This document shows positions 46,194-54,539 of a stretch of DNA of 64,000 bases, piece after piece. Under the pieces are notes generated by a model. It was given only the letters and a program-made list of their open reading frames with translations. It was not told where the DNA came from and did no database searches. The stretch comes from Hydrogenophaga sp. IBVHS1 (GTDB lineage Bacteria > Pseudomonadota > Gammaproteobacteria > Burkholderiales > Burkholderiaceae_C): contig NZ_NFUU01000002.1 in assembly GCF_002127265.1 (NCBI RefSeq), positions 558,001-622,000 of the forward strand. The letters run 5' to 3'. The number at the start of each line of letters is the position of its first letter. The stretch's first letter is position 1. Both the position numbers and the translations under genes were made by a program.

Positions 46194-47494
46194 AGCTGAC
46201 CATCGTCGTCCCCGTGTTGAACGAAGCCACCACGCTGGCCGCGCGCCTCGCTGCGCTGGCGCCGTTTCGCGAACGCGGCGCCGAACTGCTGGTGGTGGAC
46301 GGTGGCAGTGAGGACAACACGCTGTCCCTCGCCAGCGTCCACGCCGATCGGGCACTGGAGGCGCCACGCGGTCGTGCTTCGCAGCTCAACGCGGGCGCCT
46401 GTGCGGCGCAGGGCGAGGTGCTGCTGTTCCTGCATGCCGACACCCAGCTGCCCGCCAACGCCGACGCCTTGATGGCGAACTGCATCGACAGCGGTCACCA
46501 TTGGGGCCGCTTCGATGTGCGCATCGAAGGCCATCACCCGCTGCTGCCGCTGGTGGCCCTGCTCATGAACCTGCGCTCCCGCCACACCGGCATCGCCACC
46601 GGCGACCAGGCCATGTTTGTGCGACGCGACACGTTCCAGGTGCTGGGTGGCTTTGCGCCCCTGCCGCTGATGGAAGACATCGACCTCAGCCGACGCCTGA
46701 AGCGCATCGGCCCGCCAACGTGCTTGAATCAACGCGTCACCACCTCGGGCCGACGCTGGGACCAGCAAGGCTTCTGGCGCACCGTGGCGCTCATGTGGCG
46801 CTTGCGCGCTGCGTTCTGGCGCGGCGTCGATGCCCACACGCTCGCCCGGCGTTACGGCTACCACCCGCGTGCGGGTGCGGCCGTGGCTGTGTTGGCCAAG
46901 GCGCCCGTGGCGGGTCTGGCCAAGACGCGATTGATCCCCCTGCTCGGCGCGGCAGGTGCGGCCCGTGCCCAAAGAGTGTTTGCGCTGCAGACGCTGGCCA
47001 CGGTGCGCGCCGCCAGCATCGGGCCACTCACTCTCTGGTGCGCTCCGGACGATACCCACCGCTTCTTCCGTGCATTGAGTTCTCGCCATGGCGTGCCTGC
47101 CGTGCCGCAGGCCGAAGGCGACCTGGGCCACCGCATGGCCAACACCATGCACTCGCACTTCGAGCGCGCGACCGGCATGCCCCTCATCATCGTGGGCACC
47201 GACTGCCCGGTGCTCAGCGCCCACCACCTCCAGCAAGCCGCCGATGCCCTGCAATCGCACGACGCGGTGTTGATCCCGGCCGAGGATGGTGGCTATGTGC
47301 TGATCGGTTTGCGCAGACCTGTGCCCGAGGTGTTTGAGCGTGTCGACTGGAGCACGCCGCAAGTGCTCCAGCAGACGCTGGATCGCCTTCGCGAAGCCGG
47401 GGCAAGCTACCGGGTTTTGCCAACGCTGTGGGATGTGGACGAGCCTGCGGACTGGTTGCGCTGGGAGACAACGCGAAGGCTCAGGCCGCGCTGA
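46190..47494 (+). CDS. fused glycosyltransferases (TIGR04283 + TIGR04282 types)
   Basis: Two-domain protein of 434 residues. Residues 1-228 are a family 2 GT-A transferase of the TIGR04283 type (LTIVVPVLNEATTLAARL, VVDGGSEDNT, FLHADTQLP, GDQAMFVRRDTF). Residues 233-434 are a TIGR04282/DUF2064 nucleotidyl/glycosyl-transferase-like domain (AVLAKAPVAGLAKTRLIPLLG, GTDCPVLSA, PAEDGGYVLIGL, WDVDEPADW). These families are named for linkage to radical-SAM/selenium or arsenosugar genes. They are usually separate proteins; here they are joined. No arsM or arsS gene is in the window. Confidence 0.85.
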   Translation: MKLTIVVPVLNEATTLAARLAALAPFRERGAELLVVDGGSEDNTLSLASVHADRALEAPRGRASQLNAGACAAQGEVLLFLHADTQLPANADALMANCIDSGHHWGRFDVRIEGHHPLLPLVALLMNLRSRHTGIATGDQAMFVRRDTFQVLGGFAPLPLMEDIDLSRRLKRIGPPTCLNQRVTTSGRRWDQQGFWRTVALMWRLRAAFWRGVDAHTLARRYGYHPRAGAAVAVLAKAPVAGLAKTRLIPLLGAAGAARAQRVFALQTLATVRAASIGPLTLWCAPDDTHRFFRALSSRHGVPAVPQAEGDLGHRMANTMHSHFERATGMPLIIVGTDCPVLSAHHLQQAADALQSHDAVLIPAEDGGYVLIGLRRPVPEVFERVDWSTPQVLQQTLDRLREAGASYRVLPTLWDVDEPADWLRWETTRRLRPR

Positions 47495-48695
47495 ACCACG
47501 TTTCCAATGACAGGCCACCTGTGCCCAGCACTTGGGGACGCGCTGAGGGAAAGGCGGCGGTGAAGGCGTCCAGCCCCGATACGTTCCCCTGATGCATGCC
47601 GCTCTTCACTTCCAGCGCAAAAAGATCGGCGCCCTGACGCAGCACGAAGTCCACCTCCCGGCCCGCTTCGTGCCAGTAGTGAATCAGCGGTTGCGAGCTG
47701 CCATGGTTGAGATTTCGTGCGAGCAACTCGGCTCCCACCGCGCTCTCCACCATGCGCCCCCACAGCTCCGGCGTGGCGCGCATGCGTTCATAGCCAAAAC
47801 CTTCGGAAGCAGCAATGGCTCCCATCAGAGCGGTGTTGAACACCTGTAACTTTGGGCTGGATGCCCGTTGCCGAATGGCCTGACCCGAGTACTTCTGAAG
47901 TCCGCAGACCATGCCCGCGCCTTCCAGCAATTCGAGGTAGTGAGCGAGCGTGGTGGTGTTGCCGGCATCGGTCAGCTGGCCCATCATCTTCTGGTAGCTC
48001 AGCATCTGTCCGCTGTAGCGGCACGCCAGGTCGAACAGACGGCGCAGCAGGGCCGGCTTCTGCACCGGCGCCATGAGCAGCACGTCCTTGGATATCGTGG
48101 TTTCGATGAGGGCGTCACGAACATAGGCCGCCCAGCGAGACTCGTCGTCGATCAGCGGTGCAGCTCCCGGATATCCGCCGTAGAAGATGTACTGCTCCAG
48201 TGAAAAGCCGAAAGCCTCGCGCATCTCGTTGTAGCGCCAGTGCCCCAGGCGGGTCATTTCGAATCGGCCTGCCAGGCTTTCGGTCAGCCCTCGTGCAATC
48301 AACAGCGGCGCCGAGCCAAGGACGACCACGCGAACGTCGCGTTTTTCGGCTGTGTCCTCATCCCAAAGTCGTTTGACTTCTTCGGTCCAGCGAGGAATTT
48401 TCTGCACTTCGTCGAGCACCAGCACACAGGCGCCCACTTGCGTCGCCAGCGAACGGGCGGTTTCCCATTGAGTGGACAACCAACTCGCACCCTGCAAGCC
48501 CGGGTTGTCTGCGCTCACGCTGTGCTGCGCCATGGCCTGACTCTCCGGCGATGCGCGAAGTGAGTCAAGAGCCTGTCGCACCAGTGTCGTCTTGCCGACC
48601 TGGCGTGGCCCTGCGACGACCTGAAGAAAACGACGCGGTTCGCGCATGCGCTGGAGGAAACGGTCCAGGCCCTGGCGACGGATTTCGTTGGACAT
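47481..48695 (-). CDS. AAA ATPase with DUF4143 domain (copy 2)
   Basis: Protein of 404 residues of the same broad class as copy 1 but clearly diverged. Walker A GPRQVGKTT at 29-37, Walker B CVLVLDEVQKIPRWTEEVKRLWDED, sensor VVLGSAPLLIARGLTESLAGRFE. The C-terminal DUF4143 domain ends with the HYWHEAGREVDFVLRQGADLFALEVKSG motif, a nuclease-fold-like pattern of unknown activity. Its last 14 bases overlap the convergent glycosyltransferase gene. ATG 48695 sits 4 bases after an array of palindromic repeats and has no ribosome binding site. Confidence 0.85.
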   Translation of the reverse strand: MSNEIRRQGLDRFLQRMREPRRFLQVVAGPRQVGKTTLVRQALDSLRASPESQAMAQHSVSADNPGLQGASWLSTQWETARSLATQVGACVLVLDEVQKIPRWTEEVKRLWDEDTAEKRDVRVVVLGSAPLLIARGLTESLAGRFEMTRLGHWRYNEMREAFGFSLEQYIFYGGYPGAAPLIDDESRWAAYVRDALIETTISKDVLLMAPVQKPALLRRLFDLACRYSGQMLSYQKMMGQLTDAGNTTTLAHYLELLEGAGMVCGLQKYSGQAIRQRASSPKLQVFNTALMGAIAASEGFGYERMRATPELWGRMVESAVGAELLARNLNHGSSQPLIHYWHEAGREVDFVLRQGADLFALEVKSGMHQGNVSGLDAFTAAFPSARPQVLGTGGLSLETWFSAA

Positions 48696-48699
48696 CTGA

Positions 48700-48751
48700 T
48701 TTACTCAATCGGTTGAGATAATTTACTCAATGCATTGAGATAATTATCTCA
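48700..48751. repeat. tandem 22-bp palindromic repeats before AAA/DUF4143 copy 2
   Basis: TTTACTCAA-N4-TTGAGATAA occurs twice back to back (48700-48721 and 48722-48743), followed by an inverted half site TTATCTCA (48744-48751). The array abuts the AAA/DUF4143 start codon and runs into the stop codon of the small membrane gene. It looks like an operator array; the binding protein is unknown. Confidence 0.9.
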
Positions 48752-49042
48752 GACCACCAGCATTCCCGCAAACCAGGCCCCGGCCCCCGCCATGGCCCAG
48801 CCTGGTTTTGGTCGGGTGAGCCACAGCGAGCGCACCAGGAAGGCGTTGTAGGGCACTGGCGCGAAATGCACGGCCACTGCCCACCACACGGGCTGTCCTT
48901 GCGAGAGGAGGAAGAGCGCAACAAAGCCGGTGAAGAGATTGAGGGCGCTGCCCACGGCGACGATGTCGCGCCAGAACAGCGTGCGCCAGGGCGCCAAGCC
49001 CCTCCAGCGCAACGACCAGTAGCCGGAGTCTGCGGTGCTCAA
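48749..49042 (-). CDS. small membrane protein downstream of uppP
   Basis: Protein of 97 residues that I cannot assign to a named family. Hydrophobic segments lie at about 25-45, 52-64 and 80-97, with a [31 protein letters not shown] start. Its ATG overlaps the uppP stop (ATGA), so it is translated as part of the uppP operon. Its 3' end is bounded by the palindromic repeats of the AAA/DUF4143 gene. Confidence 0.7.
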   Translation of the reverse strand: MSTADSGYWSLRWRGLAPWRTLFWRDIVAVGSALNLFTGFVALFLLSQGQPVWWAVAVHFAPVPYNAFLVRSLWLTRPKPGWAMAGAGAWFAGMLVV

Positions 49043-49878
49043 TGGGCGCTCAACACGCCCGCGCCCAGCAGCCCGAAGACCAGCAGGCCCAGTGCAATGC
49101 GGTAGTACACGAAGGGCATGTAGCTCCGCGTGGACACCAGCTTCAGGAACACCACGATCACGCCGTAGCCGACGCCGAAGGCGATCACCGTGGCGAGTGC
49201 CGTGGGCCCAGGGGCCACCGGGCTGCCGTGTTGCCAGCTCCTGAGAAGCTGGTAGAAGCCCGAGCCCATTACTGCAGGAATGGCCAGCAGGAACGAGTAG
49301 CGCGCAGCGGCCTCGCGGGTGTAGCCCATCATGAGGCCGGCGGTGATGGTGCCGCCCGAGCGCGAGACGCCGGGAATCAGCGCCATTGCCTGGGCCAGCC
49401 CGAACAGCACGCCGTGGGTCCAGGTCAGCCGATCCAGCGTGCGTTCACGCCGGCCATAGCGGTCGGCTGCCGCGAGGATGAGCGCGAAAACGATCAGCAT
49501 GGTGGCCGTGATGTACAGGTTGCGCAGCGAGCCTTCGATGGCGTCCTTGAACAGCAGGCCCAGCACCACGATGGGCACCGAGCCGATGATGATCAACCAG
49601 CCCATGCGCGCGTCCGGGTCCTGGCGTTTGGCGGGTTGCGTGAGGGACGCCCACCAGGCCAGGAAGATGCGCGCAATGTCGTGCCGGAAGTACAACAACA
49701 CGGCCGCTTCGGTGCCGATCTGGGTGATGGCGGTGAAGGCGGCGCCAGGGTCGCCACCGGAGGGCAGCAGCGGGCCGATGATGCGCAGGTGGGCGCTGGA
49801 GGAGACGGGGAGGAATTCGGTGAGTCCCTGGATCAGACCCAGGAACGCGGCTTCCAGCCAGGCGGTGGCAGGACTCAT
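49039..49878 (-). CDS. uppP: undecaprenyl-diphosphate phosphatase
   Basis: Membrane phosphatase that recycles the peptidoglycan lipid carrier (BacA/UppP), 279 residues with about eight helices. Signature motifs: [20 protein letters not shown] (near 13-32) and [19 protein letters not shown], with the catalytic Glu, Ser and Arg residues in place. ATG 49878 gives the normal N-terminus. It forms an operon with the 97-residue membrane protein. Confidence 0.95.
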   Translation of the reverse strand: MSPATAWLEAAFLGLIQGLTEFLPVSSSAHLRIIGPLLPSGGDPGAAFTAITQIGTEAAVLLYFRHDIARIFLAWWASLTQPAKRQDPDARMGWLIIIGSVPIVVLGLLFKDAIEGSLRNLYITATMLIVFALILAAADRYGRRERTLDRLTWTHGVLFGLAQAMALIPGVSRSGGTITAGLMMGYTREAAARYSFLLAIPAVMGSGFYQLLRSWQHGSPVAPGPTALATVIAFGVGYGVIVVFLKLVSTRSYMPFVYYRIALGLLVFGLLGAGVLSAH

Positions 49879-49928
49879 GGCAGATGTTGGTGCAGAGAGA
49901 GGGTGCGGGAAGTATAGGCAGCCCGCGG

Positions 49929-50534
49929 TCAATCGAAGCGGCTGTAACCCCAGCCGATGCGCAGCACCGTGGTGATGGCGCACAGTGCAGCGAAGCCGTA
50001 GGCGATCTGCGAGAACCAAGCGGGCCACAGACACATGGCGGCAAACGCGATCAAGGTCTCCGTGGCCTCGGTGAGGCCGCCGAGAAAATAGAAACCTTTG
50101 TCGGGGAAGTTCAGCGAGCTCATTTTTCGCTGCGCCGCGACGATGGCAAAGGCCAGGAAACTGCTGCCCGTGCCAATGAACGTGGTGAGCAGCACGGCGG
50201 CGGGCAGGGCGTTTGCGGCCGGGGCGGCGAGCGCGAAGGCCAGCGGGATGGAGGCGTAGAACAGAAAGTCGAGCGTGATGTCGAGGAAGCTGCCTCGATC
50301 CGTGGGCTTGGTCGCGCGCGCCACCGCGCCGTCGAGCCCATCCATCAGGCGCGAGAGCAGCATGAGCGCCAGGCCGGTGAGGAAATGGCCGAATGCGATC
50401 GATGCCGCCGCCGCGACGCCCAGGCCGAACCCGATGAAGCTGAGTGCGTTGGCGCCGATGCCCAGCGCCACGAACAGGCGGGCCGCGCGCGCCAGTGGCG
50501 CTCTCAGCGCGCCCTGCAAGGCCTTATCGAACAT
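49929..50534 (-). CDS. ynjF: CDP-alcohol phosphatidyltransferase family protein (YnjF-like)
   Basis: Membrane enzyme of 201 residues in the CDP-alcohol phosphatidyltransferase class. The catalytic signature is [26 protein letters not shown]; between AR and G there are seven residues, one less than the usual eight. About six membrane helices. It overlaps the last codons of the ABC ATPase, matching the E. coli ynjBCD(E)F arrangement. The alcohol acceptor is unknown. Confidence 0.83.
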   Translation of the reverse strand: MFDKALQGALRAPLARAARLFVALGIGANALSFIGFGLGVAAAASIAFGHFLTGLALMLLSRLMDGLDGAVARATKPTDRGSFLDITLDFLFYASIPLAFALAAPAANALPAAVLLTTFIGTGSSFLAFAIVAAQRKMSSLNFPDKGFYFLGGLTEATETLIAFAAMCLWPAWFSQIAYGFAALCAITTVLRIGWGYSRFD

Positions 50535-51159
50535 GCGCGAGCTCCACCACCAGCTCGGTGTCGGCCACATCGGCCGCGTCGTGCGTGACCAGCACGGCGG
50601 GGATGCCCATGTCGCGCAGGTGGTCGAAGACGAAGGCGCGGAACTGCTCGCGCAGCGCAGCGTCCAGCCGGGAGAAGGGCTCGTCCAGCAAAAGCGCTCG
50701 AGGCCGGGCGAGCAGCGCACGCATGAGCGCCACCCGCGCGCGCTGACCACCCGAGAGCGTGGCCGGGTCGCGCGCGCCGTAGCCCGCCAGACCGGCTTCG
50801 GACAGCGCGCGCTCCACTTCCGCATGGCGCTCGGCCTTGGGCCCGGGCGGCACGGCGAACAACAGGTTCTCGCCCACCGTCATGTGGGCGAACAGCAGGT
50901 CGTCCTGGAACAGCAGACCAACGCCTCGCTGCGAAGTGGGAAGGGCGCCAATGTCGCGCCCGTCCAGTTGCACACGGCCTTCAAAGCGAAGGGCCTGGGT
51001 GTCCAGCGTGCCAGCAATCGCCGCCAGAACCGAGCTCTTGCCGCAGCCACTGGGGCCCATGAGCGTGAGGACTTTCCCCGGCGCGACGTCCAGCATCAGG
51101 CCCTCCACCAGCGTGCGGTCGCGCGTGGCCAGGCGTTGGATGTGTACAGAGAGCGTCAT
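50524..51159 (-). CDS. ynjD: ABC transporter ATPase (YnjD-like)
   Basis: ATP-binding subunit of 211 residues. Walker A GPSGCGKSS (near 35-43), Q-loop LLFQDDLLFAHMTVGENLLF, signature LSGGQRARVALMRALL, Walker B ALLLDEPFSRLDAALR and the switch histidine in LVTHDAADV. Its start overlaps the permease stop (ATGA). Together with the fused permease and binding protein it matches E. coli YnjBCD, an importer of unknown substrate related to thiamine/iron/putrescine-type systems. Confidence 0.9.
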   Translation of the reverse strand: MTLSVHIQRLATRDRTLVEGLMLDVAPGKVLTLMGPSGCGKSSVLAAIAGTLDTQALRFEGRVQLDGRDIGALPTSQRGVGLLFQDDLLFAHMTVGENLLFAVPPGPKAERHAEVERALSEAGLAGYGARDPATLSGGQRARVALMRALLARPRALLLDEPFSRLDAALREQFRAFVFDHLRDMGIPAVLVTHDAADVADTELVVELAHVR

Positions 51160-52805
51160 GAGCCGGGAGCATGCCTGAAACGGCGTGGCCGGCCCAGCCA
51201 GGCGGCGAGCGCGAAGACCAGCACCGGCAGCAGGATCTGCAGGCCGGCGTACGCGCTGGTGAGCGAACGCTGGCCGCCCGATGCCAGCGTGACGGCTTCG
51301 GTGGTGACGGTGGCGAAACGCCCCGCGCCGACATACAGCGTGGGCAGGTATTGCGCCACGCTGACCGCAAAGCCCACGGCCGCCGCCGAGGCCAGCGAGC
51401 GCCGCAGCAAGGGCCATTTCACCCGCCACAGGAATCGCCAGCCGCCGTGGCCCAGGCTGGCATTGAGCTGGGCGTAGCGCGGATCGAAGCCGAGGTAAGC
51501 GGGACTCAGCGCGAGCAGCACATAGGGCAGCACCATGAGCGTGTGCGCCAGCAGCAGACCGGTGGCGCTGCCTTCGAGTTGCCAGCGCAGGCCCACGCCA
51601 TACAGACCCACCACCCACAGCACCGCCGGCAGCACCAGTGGCAGGTAGAGCACCGGACGCAAGGCCTGGTCCCAGCGGCGCGGGGCGAGTTCGAGCCAGG
51701 CCATGCTCCAGGTCAGTGCGATGGCGCTGCTGAGTGAGGCGAGCCACAGCGTCGTCCAGGCGGTGCCGCTGCTCTGCACCACCTGCTCCCAGGCTTCGAG
51801 CGTCCAGGTCTGGGGCCAGAGGGCGGGAAACGCCCAGACGCCGCTGACGCTGCCCAACAAGAGCGCGATCAGCACCCCGGCATAGAGGCCACCCAGCAAC
51901 CACAGACCCGCGCCCGCTGGCTCACGGGCTGAAGTCGCACGGCCCCGTTGACCGCGACCGTTCGCCTGCGCCTTTTGGGCCAGTGATTGCCCGGCGAGCC
52001 AGAGCACTCCGCACGCCATCACCAGCAGGGCCAGCAACACGCCCGCGGCGGCACCGCGGGCGTAGGTGGCAGGCTCCACATCCTGAAGCCATTGCCAAGC
52101 CAGCACCGCCAGCGTGGGTGGCGTCGCGGGTCCGATGACCAGGGCCATGTCGACCACGGTCAGGCTGTAGGCCAGCACCGCCAGCAAGGGCCAGCGCAGC
52201 CGCACCGCCAGTTGGGGCCAGAGCACCAGCCAGAAGGCGCGGCGCGGCGTGTAGCCCAGCGTCTGCGCCAGCGCGTGTTCGGCCCGCCAGCGCTGGCTCA
52301 CGTCGTCGCGCTGCAGTTGCGTGGCGGCGGTCCAGAGCAGAAAGGGAATTTCCTTGGCCACCAGCGCGAGGATCAGGCCCATACCCCAGGGGTCCTGCGT
52401 GGTGGGCCATGGGGGTGGGCTGTCGAAGCCCGTGAGCCAGGGTGAAAACGCGCGCAGCAGCCAGCCGCTTGGCGAGAGCAGAAACAACAGACCGATGGCC
52501 AGCGCCGCATGCGGCGTGGCCAGCATCAGGGGCAGGCCGCGCAGAACGCGGGCGAGCTGGTGGCGCACGAAACCTTGCGCCAGCAGCGCCGCCGCGCACC
52601 ACCAGGCCAGCAAGGTCGAGGCCAGGCCAGTCCACAACGTGAGTGCCAGGGCATGCCACAACGCAGGCTCCTGCGGCAAGGCGCGCCAGGCCGCAGCTTG
52701 CGAGCCGCTGCGCAAGGCTTCCAGCGCAGTCCAGAGCATGGGCACGGCCGCCAGCAGCAGCAAGGCGGCCGCCATCAGGCGGCGGGCAACTCCGGTTTCA
52801 GACAC
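51156..52805 (-). CDS. ynjC: ABC transporter permease, double-domain (YnjC-like)
   Basis: Permease of 549 residues made of two homologous halves of about six membrane helices each, as in ThiP and YnjC. The EAA-type loops are visible in both halves (AQTLGYTPRRAFWLVLWPQLAVRLRWP and NASLGHGGWRFLWRVKWPLLRRSLAS). GTG 52805 overlaps the binding-protein stop by eight bases; ATG 52775 is an alternative start. It is coupled to the ATPase. Confidence 0.88.
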   Translation of the reverse strand: MSETGVARRLMAAALLLLAAVPMLWTALEALRSGSQAAAWRALPQEPALWHALALTLWTGLASTLLAWWCAAALLAQGFVRHQLARVLRGLPLMLATPHAALAIGLLFLLSPSGWLLRAFSPWLTGFDSPPPWPTTQDPWGMGLILALVAKEIPFLLWTAATQLQRDDVSQRWRAEHALAQTLGYTPRRAFWLVLWPQLAVRLRWPLLAVLAYSLTVVDMALVIGPATPPTLAVLAWQWLQDVEPATYARGAAAGVLLALLVMACGVLWLAGQSLAQKAQANGRGQRGRATSAREPAGAGLWLLGGLYAGVLIALLLGSVSGVWAFPALWPQTWTLEAWEQVVQSSGTAWTTLWLASLSSAIALTWSMAWLELAPRRWDQALRPVLYLPLVLPAVLWVVGLYGVGLRWQLEGSATGLLLAHTLMVLPYVLLALSPAYLGFDPRYAQLNASLGHGGWRFLWRVKWPLLRRSLASAAAVGFAVSVAQYLPTLYVGAGRFATVTTEAVTLASGGQRSLTSAYAGLQILLPVLVFALAAWLGRPRRFRHAPGS

Positions 52806-54015
52806 CGTAGCGACGCGTCCATTCCTTCTCGATCGGGTCCACCCAGGAGGCATGCGGCTCGGGCAGCGTGGGCGCCGGCTTCAGCACCAGGCCGGGCAAG
52901 GCGCCGGTCTGGAACCGTGCACGCTCGGCGGCGGGCAGGCGCGGGATGTCGAGCACCGTGGGGTCGCCCCAGTGCGCGATGTCGGCCTTGCGCGCCTGCG
53001 CGGTGGGCGAGAGCAGGAAATTGGCCACCACCTGGGCCGCCGGCTTGGCGCGCGCGTTGTACGGAATGGCGACAAAGTGCGTGTTGCCGATGGTGCCTTT
53101 CTCGAACTGCCAGCTCACCACGGTGGCAGGCAGGCGCTTCGCGGCGATCTCGTTGGCCGCTTCGTTGGGGTTGAAGGTGATCGCCAGCAGCAGCTCGCCG
53201 TCGGCCATCATCTGGCGCACCGCAGCCGCGTTCTGCGGGAACTGTTTGCCGGCGCGCCACAGGTGCGGGCGCAGCGCGTCAAGGAACGGCCAGAGGGCGG
53301 CGGTCTGTGCGGCAAACGCCGCATCGGTAACCGGCCTGGCCAGCGCGTTGCGGTCGGCGGCGAACTCGACCAGTGCCTGCTTGATGAATGTGGTGCCGTG
53401 AAAATCGGGCAGGCGCGGGTGCGTGACGCGCCCAGGCTGGCTGCGCGCCAGCGCCAGCAGGGCCTGCATGCTCTGCGGCGGCTGCGGCAGGCGCTTGCTG
53501 TCGGCAAACAGTGTGAACTGCGCCATGCCCCAGGGCGATTCCATGCCTTCAGTGGGCACCGAGAAATCGTTCTGCGTGGTCGGCTTGCCCTCGGTATCCA
53601 CCCAGCGGAAATTGGGCAGAGCCTCGGCGAAGGGCCCGTGCAGCAAGCCTTCGCGCTTCATGGCGGCAAAGTTCTCTCCATTGATCCACACCAGGTCCAC
53701 CGTGCCTTCGCTGGTGCCACGCCCGGCTGCCTTTTCGGCCCGCACGCGCTTCACCACATCGGCCGTGTCGGTGATCTTCACATGCTGCAGCGTGATGCCA
53801 TTCAGGGCGCTCATCTGCTGTGCCACCCACTGGATGTAAGTGTTGGTCTGGGCGCCACCGCCCCACGCGTTCCAGTAAACAGTCTGGCCGCGCGCGGCCT
53901 GCTCCAAAGCAGCCCAGGCCGTGGCATTCGTCTGCGCCAGGGCGGGGGCCAGTGCGCCTGCACTGGCGGCCAGCATCAGTTGGCGGCGGTTGATTTGAGG
54001 GGTGATCAAGGGCAC
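52798..54015 (-). CDS. ynjB: ABC transporter substrate-binding protein (YnjB-like)
   Basis: Periplasmic receptor of 405 residues with a signal peptide that has a twin-arginine-like start (NRRQLMLAASAGALAPALA). The mature part has the YnjB pattern TVYWNAWGGGAQTNTYIQWVA, VDLVWINGENFAAMKREGLLHGPF, and PTEGMESPWGMAQFTLFAD, with PEP/ASWVDPIEKEWTRRYGV at the end. The start is GTG 54015 with GGAG about nine bases upstream. It lies 35 bases after the DoxX gene, so the bufferin operon may read into it. Confidence 0.9.
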   Translation of the reverse strand: MPLITPQINRRQLMLAASAGALAPALAQTNATAWAALEQAARGQTVYWNAWGGGAQTNTYIQWVAQQMSALNGITLQHVKITDTADVVKRVRAEKAAGRGTSEGTVDLVWINGENFAAMKREGLLHGPFAEALPNFRWVDTEGKPTTQNDFSVPTEGMESPWGMAQFTLFADSKRLPQPPQSMQALLALARSQPGRVTHPRLPDFHGTTFIKQALVEFAADRNALARPVTDAAFAAQTAALWPFLDALRPHLWRAGKQFPQNAAAVRQMMADGELLLAITFNPNEAANEIAAKRLPATVVSWQFEKGTIGNTHFVAIPYNARAKPAAQVVANFLLSPTAQARKADIAHWGDPTVLDIPRLPAAERARFQTGALPGLVLKPAPTLPEPHASWVDPIEKEWTRRYGV

Positions 54016-54050
54016 GGGTCATTCTCCGGTGGGTGCTTCAGTGCGCCAGC

Positions 54051-54539
54051 TTAGTTCATGGCCATGCCCGAGCGCGCCGTACGGTTGAGTCTCGGATGAA
54101 TCCAGGCGCAGTCCAGCGACCATTTCCCCACGCCATACAGCGCCAGCGTCGCCAGCAGCACGCCCCAGGTGATGTGTTGCTGCAGCGCCGCGGGTGCGAT
54201 CTCGGCCAGGCTGATCACCGCGACCGCGTTCACCACCGACAGGCCGAGTGCGGCGAACCGACCCGCCAGCCCCAGCAGCAGGAGCACCGGCAACACCAGT
54301 TCGCCCGCGGTGCCCGCCACAGCCGCGATCGATGGCGAAAGCAGCGGCACGCGGTATTCCTCGGTGAACAGCAGCAAGGTGGTGTCCCAGTCGCGGACCT
54401 TGGTCAACCCTGCCAGGAAGAACACCTGCGCCAGATAGAGGCGAGCGGCCAGCGCCCCGGCGGGGCGGGCCAGATCGAGTGCGTGGGTCAGGCCGGACCA
54501 GAGCGCGAAGCCGCGTTGCAGCAAGGTGGGTGAATTCAT
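54051..54539 (-). CDS. bufD: DoxX-family membrane protein (BufD-like)
   Basis: Membrane protein of 162 residues with four helices and the DoxX core ARLYLAQVFFLAGLTKVRDWDTTLLLFTEEYRVPLLSPSIAAVAGTAGELVLPVLLLLGLAGR. Its ATG overlaps the DUF2063 stop (ATGA). As the fourth gene after DUF2282-DUF692-DUF2063 it matches the bufferin operon order ABCD. Confidence 0.86.
   Translation of the reverse strand: MNSPTLLQRGFALWSGLTHALDLARPAGALAARLYLAQVFFLAGLTKVRDWDTTLLLFTEEYRVPLLSPSIAAVAGTAGELVLPVLLLLGLAGRFAALGLSVVNAVAVISLAEIAPAALQQHITWGVLLATLALYGVGKWSLDCAWIHPRLNRTARSGMAMN

Noticed and set aside
46190..47494. Considered as the missing selenosugar synthase SenB next to selD
   Set aside because: Its domains are GT-A/TIGR04283 and TIGR04282 types, whereas SenB belongs to a different glycosyltransferase group; no SenB motif was recognised.
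38187..48695. Genomic island bounded by the two AAA/DUF4143 genes acting as integrases or transposase ends
   Set aside because: The two flanking repeats differ in sequence, there are no target duplications or integrase motifs, and the genes between are not clearly foreign in composition.
48700..48751. CRISPR-like tandem repeat
   Set aside because: Only two 22-bp units with no spacers and no cas genes; it is better explained as an operator array.
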